Positions 53,920 through 62,248 of a stretch of 64,000 nucleotides of DNA are shown here, piece by piece (within the stretch, counting starts at the first letter, position 1; each line of letters opens with the position of its first letter). The DNA comes from Massilia sp. Bi118 (GTDB lineage: Bacteria > Pseudomonadota > Gammaproteobacteria > Burkholderiales > Burkholderiaceae_D), in NCBI RefSeq assembly GCF_918697865.1, contig NZ_CAKKMV010000005.1, positions 277,008 through 341,007 of the forward strand. Reading direction: 5' to 3'. The notes under the pieces are model-generated. The model saw nothing but the letters and a program-made list of their open reading frames with translations. It had not been told where the DNA came from and did no database searches. Position numbers and translations under genes: made by a program.

Positions 53920-56001
53920 ATGAAGCGTACCCTGTGCAGCGCCCTGATCGCGGGCCTGTTCGCCGGCTTTGCCCACGCCGGCGCACCCGCCGCCCACCCG
54001 GCAGCGGACGCACCTTCCGCCGCATCGAGCGCGGCTGCAGCGAATGCCCGTTCCGGCGTCGACGCCGGCGCGCTGGACGCCGCGGTACGCCCGCAGGACG
54101 ATTTCTTCCGCTACTCGCAAGGCAAGTGGCTGAAGGACGTCGACATCCCGAACGACCGCTCGAGCTGGGGCGCCTTCAACATCGCCGCCGACGGCGTCGA
54201 AACCCAGATCCGCACCCTGATCGAAAAGGCCTCGCAGGACAAGAACACCAAGGCCGGCTCGGATACCCAGAAGATGGGCGATTTCTACGCCAGCTACATC
54301 GACGAAGCCCGCCGCAACCAGCTCGGCCTGGCCCCGCTGAAGGGTGAGCTCGCGAAGATCGCCGCGCTGAAGGACAAGAAGGCGCTGGCCAAGATCGCCG
54401 CGCGCTTCGAGCGCATCGGCGCCGGCTCGCCGGTCAACATGGGCGTCCACCAGGACAACAAGGATTCGACCCGCTACATCGTCGACATCTCGCAGTCCGG
54501 CCTCGGCATGCCCAACCGCGACTTCTACCTGCAGGACGACGCCCGCCTGAAGGACACCCGCGCCAAGTACCTGGCCCACATCGAGAAGATGCTGGGCCTG
54601 GCCGGCCACAAGGACGCCGCCAGCGAAGCGCAGGCCATCCTGGCGCTGGAAACGGAAATCGCCAAGGCGCAGTGGAGCGCCGTCGAGAACCGCGACCCGG
54701 TCAAGGGCTACAACAAGATGAAGGCGGCGGATCTGGACAAGCTGGCGCCGGGCTTCGACTGGGCGACTTACCTGAAGGATTGCGGCGTTGCGGCCAAGGC
54801 CAAGGAAGTGATCGTCAGCCAGCCCTCGTATTTCCAGGGCCTCGACAAGATCATCGCCGCGACCCCGGTCGATACCTGGAAGTCCTACTTCGCCTTCCGC
54901 CTGATCAGCGCCTACGCGCCTTACCTGTCGCAGCCCTTCGTCGACGAGAGCTTCGCCTTCCGCGGCGGCGTGCTGAGCGGCGCCAAGGTGAACCGTCCGC
55001 TGGAGAAGCGCGCGATCGCCGAAGTCAACCGCGACCTGGGCGAAGTGGTCGGCAAGGTCTACGTGCAGAACTACTTCCCGGCCGAGCGCAAGCAGCAGGT
55101 CGAGGAGATGGTGCACAACTTCCTGCTTGCCTATAAAGAGCGCATCGAGACCCTGGACTGGATGAGCCCGGAGACCAAGAAGCAGGCGCAGGCCAAGCTG
55201 GCGAAGATCTCGGTGAAGGTCGGCTACCCGGACAAGTGGCGCGATTATTCCTCGCTGGCCGTCAAGCGCGACGACCTGGTCGGCAACGTGATGCGCACCC
55301 GCGAATTCGGCCACCTGTACGGCGTGAACAAGCTGGGCAAGCCGGTCGACCGCAGCGAATGGCACATGACCCCGCAGACCGTGAACGCCTACTACAGCCC
55401 GGAGATGAACGAGGTCGTGTTCCCGGCCGCGCGCCTGCAGTCGCCGCTCTACGACGCGGACGCCGAGCCGGCGATCAACTACGGCGCGGTCGGCATCTCG
55501 ATCGGCCACGAGATCAGCCACGCCTTCGACGACCAGGGCTCGCAGTACGACGGCGACGGCAACCTGCGCAACTGGTGGACCAAGGAAGACGGCGAGAAGT
55601 TCGCGGCCAAGGGCAAGGTGCTGGTCAAGCAGTACGAAGGCTACAGCCCGGTGGACGGCTATCACCTGAACGGCGAACTGACGCTGGGCGAGAACATCGC
55701 CGACAACGCCGGCGCCATCATGGCCAGCCGCGCCTACAAGATCTCGCTGAAGGGCAAGCCGGCGCCGGTCATCGACGGCTACACCGCCGAGCAGCGCATC
55801 TTCATGGGCCTGGCCCAGGCCCGCCGCGGCAAGGCGCGCGACGCCGCGCTGATCGCGCAAGTGAAATCGGATCCGCACTCGCCGGCCGAGTTCCGCGTGA
55901 ACGGCAGCCTGCGCAACCACCCGGGCTATTACGAAGCCTTCGACGTCAAGCCGGGCGACAAGATGTACCTGGCGCCGGAAGAGCGTGTGATTTTCTGGTA
56001 A
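53920..56001 (+). CDS. M13-family zinc metallopeptidase (PepO/neprilysin-like)
   Basis: A 693-residue exported peptidase with signal peptide (CSALIAGLFAGFAHAG). An Ala-rich linker precedes VRPQDDFFRYSQGKWLK, the M13 N-terminal domain. The active site is HEISHAFDDQG (HExxH) with the third zinc ligand in GENIADNAG; VNAYYSP is the substrate-binding motif. It probably cleaves oligopeptides in the periplasm. An GGAGACAACAAC region precedes the ATG. The gene is monocistronic and ends 17 bases before a REP-like element. Confidence 0.93.
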   Translation: MKRTLCSALIAGLFAGFAHAGAPAAHPAADAPSAASSAAAANARSGVDAGALDAAVRPQDDFFRYSQGKWLKDVDIPNDRSSWGAFNIAADGVETQIRTLIEKASQDKNTKAGSDTQKMGDFYASYIDEARRNQLGLAPLKGELAKIAALKDKKALAKIAARFERIGAGSPVNMGVHQDNKDSTRYIVDISQSGLGMPNRDFYLQDDARLKDTRAKYLAHIEKMLGLAGHKDAASEAQAILALETEIAKAQWSAVENRDPVKGYNKMKAADLDKLAPGFDWATYLKDCGVAAKAKEVIVSQPSYFQGLDKIIAATPVDTWKSYFAFRLISAYAPYLSQPFVDESFAFRGGVLSGAKVNRPLEKRAIAEVNRDLGEVVGKVYVQNYFPAERKQQVEEMVHNFLLAYKERIETLDWMSPETKKQAQAKLAKISVKVGYPDKWRDYSSLAVKRDDLVGNVMRTREFGHLYGVNKLGKPVDRSEWHMTPQTVNAYYSPEMNEVVFPAARLQSPLYDADAEPAINYGAVGISIGHEISHAFDDQGSQYDGDGNLRNWWTKEDGEKFAAKGKVLVKQYEGYSPVDGYHLNGELTLGENIADNAGAIMASRAYKISLKGKPAPVIDGYTAEQRIFMGLAQARRGKARDAALIAQVKSDPHSPAEFRVNGSLRNHPGYYEAFDVKPGDKMYLAPEERVIFW

Positions 56002-56018
56002 ATCGTTAGCTCAGAAAC

Positions 56019-56099
56019 CGTCATCCCCGCGAAAGCGGGGATCCATGCTGAGTAGGCTAAAGACGCTCAGTATGGGTTCCCGCTTCCGCGGGAACGACG
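56019..56099. repeat. REP-like element with two hairpins
   Basis: The element begins CGTCATCCCCGC and ends GGGAACGACG. It contains two hairpins (CCCCGCGAAAGCGGGG and TTCCCGCTTCCGCGGGAA) separated by CATGCTGAG/CTCAGTATG, itself an inverted repeat. This is a paired REP/BIME-like layout common between genes in this group. It lies directly after the M13 peptidase gene. Confidence 0.8.
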
Positions 56100-56101
56100 T
56101 T

Positions 56102-56269
56102 TTAGCGGCCGAGCATCTCATGCAAGTCATAACGCATGACCGCCAAAAACGCCGCCAGCCCCAGATACATCACCGCATAATTCACCCGTGCCTCCTGCGG
56201 CACCTGTTAGTACGCCGGCGGCCGCCCATGGTCGCCACTCAGCGCCGCCTTGATCTGCGGGTAGGCCAT
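56102..56269 (-). pseudogene. Remnant of a membrane-protein gene with an in-frame stop
   Basis: The frame starts at ATG 56269, overlapping the DUF2167 stop by one base. It reads 20 codons (MAYPQIKAALSGDHGRPPAY), a TAA, then 34 further codons in the same frame including ARVNYAVMYLGLAAFLAVM and ending at a second TAA. The second half looks like a conserved C-terminal membrane helix rather than random sequence. The layout suggests a formerly longer gene, possibly a site-2-protease-type protein as often follows DUF2167, reduced by deletion and a nonsense mutation. The family is inference. Confidence 0.4.
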
Positions 56270-57237
56270 TATCGTTTGCTCAGGTCGACTTTGTCGGATT
56301 CAGTCGCGGCCGTGGGGTCTTCGAAATGCACCGGCGGCGGCGCTATCTTCTTCTCGCGCTTGAAGAACTTCCAGATGCCCGAACCCACCGCGGCAACGCC
56401 GACGATGATCAGCTTCTTGAACGCCAGCAGCAGGGCGAACAGCTTGCCGAAGAAGCCCAGCTTGGCCGCGACGCCGCCCGCGACCAGCGCGGCGATGCCG
56501 TATTCCGCCACCTTGTCGGTGCTGCCGTTGAAGTCCTCGTAGCGGTTGCCGGCCGTGAAGTTGGTGAAGGCGGTGACCTTCTGCATCTCGCTCTTGATCT
56601 GGCCGAGCTGGTCGATGCTGGCCACGGCGTTCAGCACCAGCACGCCTTCGCGGCCCAGCACGCGGATGTTGTAGTTCAGGCCGTGGTGCGCCTCGCCTTC
56701 GCTCTGCAGTTCCTTGGCCCAGTACAGCTTGTGGGCGGCCTTGTCGTAGTGCGGCGTCTCGGCCCAGCCGACCAGGGTCATGGCGCGGTAGCCCTGCTTC
56801 TTGCGCTCGGCGTTGCTCTCGGCGAGGCCTTCCTGCATGTCCTTCAGCAGCTTGCCGTAGTCGATGCCGTCGGCATCGTCGTCCTTGACGTGGCCGTCCT
56901 TGTCATAGGTGATGACCACGCCCCAGCTCTCGTTCGACATCGGATTCACGCCGGCCGGCACGATCATGCCCAGGGTCTCGGCGCCCGGCGGGTTGCCCCA
57001 GGCTTCCAGCAGGCGCGCGGAGTCGGCCACGCTCAGGTAGCGGAAATTCGCCGGCAGGTCCAGGGTCGCGATATTGCCCGGCAGGGTGACCTTGCCTTCC
57101 TGGGGCTGGAAGGAGGAGACCAGCTGTTGCTCGGACTGCTGCTGGGCCTGTTGCTGGGCCGCTGCATCATTGCCGGGCGCGGCGCCTGCGCTGCCCAGCG
57201 CCAGGCACACCAGGGTTGCAAGCAGGAGTTTGCGCAT
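56269..57237 (-). CDS. DUF2167 membrane protein
   Basis: A 322-residue protein with signal peptide (LLLATLVCLALGSAGA). The periplasmic part carries QEGKVTLPGNIATLDLPANFRYLSVADSARLLEAWGNPPG and GMIVPAGVNP, the DUF2167 signatures, and YRAMTLVGWAETPHYDKAAHKLYWAKEL. Near the C-terminus are hydrophobic segments (IAALVAGGVAAKLGFFGKLFALLLAFKKLIIVGVAAVG) and a basic tail. Function is unknown; the family occurs in envelope-stress contexts. A decayed gene remnant follows it. Confidence 0.87.
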   Translation of the reverse strand: MRKLLLATLVCLALGSAGAAPGNDAAAQQQAQQQSEQQLVSSFQPQEGKVTLPGNIATLDLPANFRYLSVADSARLLEAWGNPPGAETLGMIVPAGVNPMSNESWGVVITYDKDGHVKDDDADGIDYGKLLKDMQEGLAESNAERKKQGYRAMTLVGWAETPHYDKAAHKLYWAKELQSEGEAHHGLNYNIRVLGREGVLVLNAVASIDQLGQIKSEMQKVTAFTNFTAGNRYEDFNGSTDKVAEYGIAALVAGGVAAKLGFFGKLFALLLAFKKLIIVGVAAVGSGIWKFFKREKKIAPPPVHFEDPTAATESDKVDLSKR

Positions 57238-57329
57238 GATCGTTTCCAGTAAAAAACGTAAATATTACTGAAAGGAAATCTGTACAAAAACGCGAATTGT
57301 CACGCTTGTTGTTTATTTGTGATTGCGAG

Positions 57330-58196
57330 TCACAAATCCTTCAGCTGCTCAGCCGCGACCTTCTGCAGGGCGACGGCAGTGTCCGCGCCGATCCCCAGCT
57401 CCTTCGCCACCTGCTCCTTTGCTCCCAGCGAGCGCGGATCGTGTCCGGTGATGTTGCCGAAGATGGTCAAGGCCTCGAGGTAATAGCCGTAGACGCTGCC
57501 GTGGTACGAATCCGGCGCCCACAGGTTGATGCCGGTGACCTTGCCGTCGTAGGGATTGTCGTCCGCCAGGCCGCTGGCGAAGGCGCGGTTCCAGGCCTGG
57601 CCGACAGGGATCACACCTTTGACCAGATCGGATGCCTGCTTCGCCTTGTCGTAGCCGGCGCGCACGTCCAGCGCCATTTTGTCAATCGGCTGGCCGTACC
57701 AGGCGCCGCCCTGTTTATAGGTCTGGTCGGCGCGCGACCAGGTCGCGGCCAGGCGCACGTCCACCTTCGGATTCTTGTCGTGGAAAGCCTGGGCCAGCAG
57801 GCCGGCATACTTCACCAGCGTGGCCGGATCGCCGGGATGGGCGCCGTCCATCGTGCTGTAGCTCTGCAGGACCACCTTGTCGAAGGGTTTGGCGATGGTG
57901 CCCAGCCTGTTCTCGTAATGCCAGTCGACGCCCTTGCCGGGCGAGGTCTCGAGGCTGACTTCGTAGTCCAGGCCGGCCTGCACGGTAAACGCCTTGAACA
58001 GGGCAGGCACGCCGCCGAGGTGGGTGCCGTTCAGGTCCGTCACCGTGTCGGGGCGGTATTCGCGCACCAGCGGCGCCGCGCCGGCCGGATCGCCGTAGGT
58101 GAAGCTGTTGCCGATGAAGAGGATGGTGGTGGCCGCGGAAGCCTGCGCCCCCAGCGAGAGAAGGCTCAGAAAAGCGAGGCTGCGGGGCAGGGGCAT
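57330..58196 (-). CDS. SGNH-hydrolase-like exported protein (DUF4886-like)
   Basis: A 288-residue protein with signal peptide (PRSLAFLSLLSLGAQASA). ATTILFIGNSFTYGDPAG is the block I motif of SGNH hydrolases with the nucleophile in GNSFT. Later DKVVLQSYSTMD and APDSYHGSVYGYYLEAL (a possible Asp-x-x-His pair) complete the pattern of DUF4886-type proteins. It is probably a periplasmic esterase of unknown substrate. ATG 58196 is preceded by GGAG and gives a good signal peptide. It lies 51 bases after the HIU hydrolase gene and may be the third gene of that operon. Confidence 0.72.
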   Translation of the reverse strand: MPLPRSLAFLSLLSLGAQASAATTILFIGNSFTYGDPAGAAPLVREYRPDTVTDLNGTHLGGVPALFKAFTVQAGLDYEVSLETSPGKGVDWHYENRLGTIAKPFDKVVLQSYSTMDGAHPGDPATLVKYAGLLAQAFHDKNPKVDVRLAATWSRADQTYKQGGAWYGQPIDKMALDVRAGYDKAKQASDLVKGVIPVGQAWNRAFASGLADDNPYDGKVTGINLWAPDSYHGSVYGYYLEALTIFGNITGHDPRSLGAKEQVAKELGIGADTAVALQKVAAEQLKDL

Positions 58197-58247
58197 GGCG
58201 GTCTCCAATATCGGCAATGCGGATATTGTAGAGCCATGCGGGCCGCT

Positions 58248-58661
58248 TCAGTTGCCGCGATAGGTCGAGTAGCCGTAGGGGCTGAGCAGGAGCGGCACGT
58301 GATAGTGCGGCTGCACCGGCGCCTCGACCTTGAACTCGACCGGAATCTGCTCGAAGAACACCTTCTGTCCCTGGCGCGCGTAGTGCTCGCCGGTCTTGAA
58401 GACGATCCGGTAGTCGCCTGCCGCCATCGGTTTGCCGGCCGGGTAGAGCGCGGGGATGCGGCCTTGCGCATCGGTGACGCCGGCAGCCAGTTCGCGCCAT
58501 TGTTCGCCCGCGCGCTGTTCGAGCGTGACCGGCACGCCCGGCGCCGGCTGGCCGTTCTGGAGATCCAGCACGTGCACGCTGAGCGGGTTCGGGGACGGCG
58601 TCGCCAGGGCCGTGGCCGAGATCAGGGTGCAGGCGAACAGCAGTCGTTTGATGGTTTGCAT
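58248..58661 (-). CDS. hiuH: 5-hydroxyisourate hydrolase, exported transthyretin-like
   Basis: A 137-residue protein with signal peptide (LLFACTLISATALA). NPLSVHVLDLQNGQPAPGVPVTLEQ and the C-terminal HYHVPLLLSPYGYSTYRGN are the HIU-hydrolase signatures; the usual YRGS end is YRGN here. It hydrolyses 5-hydroxyisourate from urate oxidation, in the periplasm as for E. coli HiuH. AAAAGGA precedes ATG 58661. It follows the HbpS/GlcG-like gene by 11 bases and is divergent from a two-component system, resembling the E. coli hiuH-hprRS arrangement. Confidence 0.88.
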   Translation of the reverse strand: MQTIKRLLFACTLISATALATPSPNPLSVHVLDLQNGQPAPGVPVTLEQRAGEQWRELAAGVTDAQGRIPALYPAGKPMAAGDYRIVFKTGEHYARQGQKVFFEQIPVEFKVEAPVQPHYHVPLLLSPYGYSTYRGN

Positions 58662-58672
58662 GTGATGTCCTT

Positions 58673-59173
58673 TTATTGTGGAAGTTGGTCGAGTTCCGGC
58701 ACGGCCGCGATGGCGGCCTGCGCGCAAGCGTGGTCGTTGCCGGCGCCCCCGCCACCTGCCACGCCGATCGCGCCGACCTGCTGGCCGCCCGCGGACAGCG
58801 GCACGCCGCCGCCCAGCAGCAAGAGCTCGGGGAGCGTCGCCAGGTTGCGCGCGTCCGGGTTGGCCTGCGCATTGCGCGACAGGTCCAGGGTCTGGGTGCG
58901 CGTGGACAGAGCCGTGTAGGCCTTGCGCCGGCTTGCTTCCAGGTTGTGCGGTCCGACACCGTCAGCGCGCTGCAGGAGGATGACGTTGGCGCCGCGATCG
59001 AGCACGGCGACGGCGACCGGGCGTCCAAGGCGCCGGCAAGCGTCCACGGCGCGCGCGGCCAGGCGGGTGGCGGCGTCGAGGTTCAGGTCGGGCTGCTGTT
59101 GCAGCTGCGCCTGGACTGGCGCCAGCGGGGCGGTCATGAGTAGGCCGAGAAGGAAGAGTGCTGGTTTGCGCAT
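58673..59173 (-). CDS. Exported GlcG/HbpS-family protein
   Basis: A 166-residue protein with signal peptide ([18 protein letters not shown]). [69 protein letters not shown] and the final [10 protein letters not shown] match the HbpS/GlcG (PF03928) fold. HbpS of Streptomyces binds haem outside the cell and modulates the SenS kinase under oxidative stress; other members have unknown roles. It is the first gene of the minus-strand operon with hiuH. ATG 59173 gives the signal peptide; GGATACCGCC before it is a weak SD. Confidence 0.87.
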   Translation of the reverse strand: MRKPALFLLGLLMTAPLAPVQAQLQQQPDLNLDAATRLAARAVDACRRLGRPVAVAVLDRGANVILLQRADGVGPHNLEASRRKAYTALSTRTQTLDLSRNAQANPDARNLATLPELLLLGGGVPLSAGGQQVGAIGVAGGGGAGNDHACAQAAIAAVPELDQLPQ

Positions 59174-59242
59174 GGCGGTATCCGAAAGGTCCGTGAAGAG
59201 CGCATCCTCGCATCCGCGCGGCGACGCCAGCATGATCGCCAG

Positions 59243-59258
59243 ATGACAATCCTGTCAT
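59243..59258. promoter_or_regulatory. CusR/HprR-type box between divergent genes
   Basis: ATGACAATCCTGTCAT matches the central part of the CusR/PcoR/HprR-type box (ATGACAA-N2-TTGTCAT) at all but one position. It lies between the HbpS-like gene (start 59173) and the response regulator (start 59309), at about 70 and 51 bases. It probably binds the neighbouring regulator and controls both directions. Confidence 0.65.
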
Positions 59259-59308
59259 GTTCGGGCCAGGCCATCCGGCATAGAATGGCGTTTTACAGTG
59301 GCGGGCCC

Positions 59309-59998
59309 ATGACCATCCTGGTGATCGAAGACGAGCCGAAGACCGGCGACTACCTGCAGCGTGGGCTGAGCGAAACGGGCTTTGCGGTCCGGCTCGCGCG
59401 CAACGGCCGCGACGGCATGGCGATCGCGCGCGAGGAGGAGCTGGAGCTCGTGGTGCTGGACGTCATGCTGCCGGGGATGGACGGCTGGCAGGTGCTCGAA
59501 GCCTTGCGCGCCGATCCCTCCCTCGAGCAGGTCCCGGTCCTGTTCCTGACCGCGCGCGACGAAGTACAGGACCGCGTGCGCGGCCTCGAGCTGGGCGCCG
59601 ACGACTACCTGGTGAAGCCCTTCGCCTTCGTCGAACTGGTGGCGCGCATCCGCACGCTGCTGCGGCGCGGCCCGGTGCGCGAGGACGAGCGCATCGTCAT
59701 CGGCGACATGGAGATCGACGTGCTGCGCCGGCGCGTGCGGCGCGCGGGCGGGACGATCGTGCTGACTGCGCAGGAGTTCGCGTTGCTGCACCTGCTGGCG
59801 CGGCGCCGCGGCCAGGTATTGTCGCGTGCCTTGATCGCGTCCCAGGTCTGGGACATGAACTTCGACAGCGACACCAACGTCATCGACGCCGCCGTACGCC
59901 GGCTGCGCCGCAAGATCGACGATCCCTATCCGCAAAAACTGATCCACACGCGGCGCGGCATGGGCTATGTCTGCGACCTCGATGGCCCGGGCGCATGA
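59309..59998 (+). CDS. OmpR-family response regulator, CusR/HprR-like
   Basis: A 229-residue regulator. The receiver domain (1-115) has phosphoacceptor Asp51 in [14 protein letters not shown] and Lys in LVKPFAF. The winged helix (about 130-225) ends [29 protein letters not shown], typical of the heavy-metal/CusR-HprR group. It would activate genes with the box at 59243-59258. I chose ATG 59309 as the family start ([13 protein letters not shown]). The stop overlaps the kinase start as ATGA. Confidence 0.93.
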   Translation: MTILVIEDEPKTGDYLQRGLSETGFAVRLARNGRDGMAIAREEELELVVLDVMLPGMDGWQVLEALRADPSLEQVPVLFLTARDEVQDRVRGLELGADDYLVKPFAFVELVARIRTLLRRGPVREDERIVIGDMEIDVLRRRVRRAGGTIVLTAQEFALLHLLARRRGQVLSRALIASQVWDMNFDSDTNVIDAAVRRLRRKIDDPYPQKLIHTRRGMGYVCDLDGPGA

Positions 59999-61368
59999 GG
60001 CGCTCGCTGACCCTGCGCGTGACGATCGCGTTTGCCGCGATCGTGATGCTGGCGGCCGCGGGCCTGGGCATTTACCTGTACCAGGCCTTTGTCGCCGAGA
60101 TCGAGCGGCGTGACGACATTCAGCTCCTCGGCAAGCTGCGCCAGGTCCAGATCCTGCTCGGGCGGCCGGGCGCGGCCCAGCTGGTGCGCGATCAGCCCGA
60201 ATTCTTCCGCGACACCATGAGCGGCCAGGAGAATTCCCTGGTGCGCATCGTCGCGGCCGACGGTACGGTGCTGGTGGATCTCAATTCCGCGGGCGAGCGC
60301 TACCCCCTGCCGGCGGCGGCAAGCGCAGCGCCTGGCATGGACGCGATCCGCTTCTGGCAAGGCCGCAACGGCGCACCCGGCAGGGTGGCGGCCGCCAGGG
60401 CCCGCCTGGACGGCAGTGCCGTGACGGTCGTGGTGGCACGCCTGTACAGCGAGCGCGATGCGGCGTTCGCGCGCTACCGGCACAGGATCGCCGGGGGCGT
60501 GGCCTTCAATGCGCTGCTGGCGGCCTTGCTGGCCACGCTGATGCTGCGCGCCGGCCTGCGGCCGCTGCGTGAAGTGGCCGCACATGCCGGCCAGGTGCGT
60601 CCCGGCACCCTGTCGGCGCGCCTGGACGCCGGCCGCGCGCCCTCGGAACTGCTGCCCCTCATCGCCGCCTTCAACGCGATGCTGGACCGGCTGCAGGAAG
60701 GCTACGCGCGCCTGGCCGGCTTCTCGGCCGACCTGGCTCACGAATTCCGCACGCCGGTCACCAACATGATCGGGCAGAGCCAGGTGATGCTCGGCCATGC
60801 GCGCACCGTCGCCGACTACGAACAGCTGACGGCTTCGAACATCGAGGAGCTGGAACGGCTGGCGCGCATGATCGAGAGCATGCTGTTCCTGGCCCGCGCC
60901 GACCAGCGCGAGGTCGTGCTGGCGCGCCGGCGGGTCGCGGCGCATGAGGAACTGGCGCGTGTCGCCGACTTTTACGAAGGCATGGCGCAAGAGCGCGGCC
61001 TGGTTTTCGAATGCAGGGGCGAAGCCTGGGTGGCGGCCGACAGCGCGCTGCTGCGCCGGGCGCTGGCCAACCTGGTCTCGAATGCGGTGCGCCATGCCGA
61101 ACCGGGGTCCAGCATCGAGCTGGAGGCCGTGGACCTGGGCGGCAGGGTGACTCTGGCCGTCGCCAACCGCGGCGCGGACATCGGCCGCGAGCACCTGCCG
61201 CACCTGTTCGAGCGCTTCTACCGGGCGGATGCGGCTCGCCGCGAGGGCGAGGGCTCGACCGGGCTCGGCCTGTCCATCGTCAGCGCGATCATGCATTTGC
61301 ACGGCGGCGAGGTATGCGTGACGAGCGGTGGGGGACGGACGGTGTTTACGCTGTCTTTTCCACTGTAG
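59995..61368 (+). CDS. Sensor histidine kinase, heavy-metal/HprS-like
   Basis: A 457-residue kinase. Two membrane helices (about 10-30 and 163-185) flank a periplasmic domain of some 130 residues. HAMP follows, then the dimerisation domain with phosphoacceptor His249 in [12 protein letters not shown], and the ATPase domain ([20 protein letters not shown]). The architecture matches CusS/HprS kinases. The sensor and membrane parts contain no cysteine, unlike E. coli HprS, where a membrane cysteine is linked to oxidant sensing, so the signal may be received differently. It overlaps the response-regulator gene by 4 bases. Confidence 0.92.
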   Translation: MRRSLTLRVTIAFAAIVMLAAAGLGIYLYQAFVAEIERRDDIQLLGKLRQVQILLGRPGAAQLVRDQPEFFRDTMSGQENSLVRIVAADGTVLVDLNSAGERYPLPAAASAAPGMDAIRFWQGRNGAPGRVAAARARLDGSAVTVVVARLYSERDAAFARYRHRIAGGVAFNALLAALLATLMLRAGLRPLREVAAHAGQVRPGTLSARLDAGRAPSELLPLIAAFNAMLDRLQEGYARLAGFSADLAHEFRTPVTNMIGQSQVMLGHARTVADYEQLTASNIEELERLARMIESMLFLARADQREVVLARRRVAAHEELARVADFYEGMAQERGLVFECRGEAWVAADSALLRRALANLVSNAVRHAEPGSSIELEAVDLGGRVTLAVANRGADIGREHLPHLFERFYRADAARREGEGSTGLGLSIVSAIMHLHGGEVCVTSGGGRTVFTLSFPL

Positions 61369-61393
61369 TGAGTGATTGAACCTATTGGACAGC

Positions 61394-61549
61394 TCAGCCT
61401 TTTTCCACCGGCTTGGTTGAGCGCCGGCAGCGTTCCGAGCAGTATTTGACCTGGTCCCAGTCCCGTTCCCACTTCTTGCGCCAGCTGAAGGGCAGGGCGC
61501 AGTGGGCGCACAGCTTGTGCGGCAAGTCCGCCTTCTTGCGCATCTTCAT
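61394..61549 (-). CDS. DUF2256 small zinc-ribbon-like protein
   Basis: A 51-residue protein. LCAHCALPFSWRKKWERDWDQVKYCSERCRR has two Cys pairs (CxxC and YCSERC) spaced as in DUF2256, a tiny family often next to photolyase genes. A metal-binding fold is likely; function is unknown. AGGAGCGGACG precedes the ATG at 61549. Its left neighbour converges and its right neighbour is on the same strand. Confidence 0.85.
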   Translation of the reverse strand: MKMRKKADLPHKLCAHCALPFSWRKKWERDWDQVKYCSERCRRSTKPVEKG

Positions 61550-61626
61550 CGTCCGCTCCTCGTGCATGACGGACACATGATGCCACGCGCCCGCCTGGAC
61601 GAACGCGCGGCAAGTGCAAGGCGAGG

Positions 61627-62067
61627 CTACTGGCGCAGGTCCGGGCGCTCCGCCTGGGCGGTTCGCAGGGCTTGCAGCGCCGCTGCGGGAGGCGCCGTGT
61701 CGTAGTAGGAGTCGACGCGTTCGACCATGCCGTCGCGCAGCGTGAACACATGCACCCATGGCAAATCGTAATCGCGTCCGGTCAGGTGGCCATGCCAGCT
61801 GCCGTCGCCGATGGCAACCACTTTGTCGCCTTCCGCGATCAGCTCCTTGACGCTGAAACTGGTGGCCTGGACGTTGGCGTTCAGCTTGGCGAAGAATTGC
61901 GCGATGCCCTGCTTGCCGTGGAAGTGGCCTGCGAAAGGAATGAACTCCGAATCCGGGCTGGTCCACACGGCATCGTCGCGGAAGCGTTCGAGCAGGCCGG
62001 CAATGTCGCCGGACTGGAACTTCCGGTAGCCTTCGAGGACGAGTTGCTTGTTCTGTTCTATGTCCAT
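61627..62067 (-). CDS. SnoaL-like/NTF2-fold protein
   Basis: A 146-residue single-domain protein of the SnoaL/NTF2-like superfamily. MDIEQNKQLVLEGYRKFQSGDIAGLLERFRDDAVWTSPDS and the later WVHVFTLRDGMVERVDSYYDT are typical. Family members are isomerases, cyclases or ligand-binding proteins, and nothing here narrows the substrate. ATG 62067 follows CAGGAGACGATC, a good SD, and is preferred to 62133. Confidence 0.82.
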   Translation of the reverse strand: MDIEQNKQLVLEGYRKFQSGDIAGLLERFRDDAVWTSPDSEFIPFAGHFHGKQGIAQFFAKLNANVQATSFSVKELIAEGDKVVAIGDGSWHGHLTGRDYDLPWVHVFTLRDGMVERVDSYYDTAPPAAALQALRTAQAERPDLRQ

Positions 62068-62248
62068 GATCGTCTCCTGTGCGCGGCGCCCGACGGCAAG
62101 CGCGGATGCCCATGCCGCAAGCGGCCGCTTCATGGAGCCTAGTTTTCATTTCCCTAAAGTCAAGGAGTGTTTGCGACTTTCGGTTGCGTTTGCCGTGCAG
62201 CGGCGCAGCGCCATTACAATCGGACAAGCATCGTCACCGGAGAACCCC

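Noticed and set aside
52834..55920. A minus-strand open frame of about 1030 codons over the M13 peptidase and CAP genes
   Set aside because: Its codons are the complement of the peptidase gene, and the C-terminal part is a frame-shifted reading of the CAP gene.
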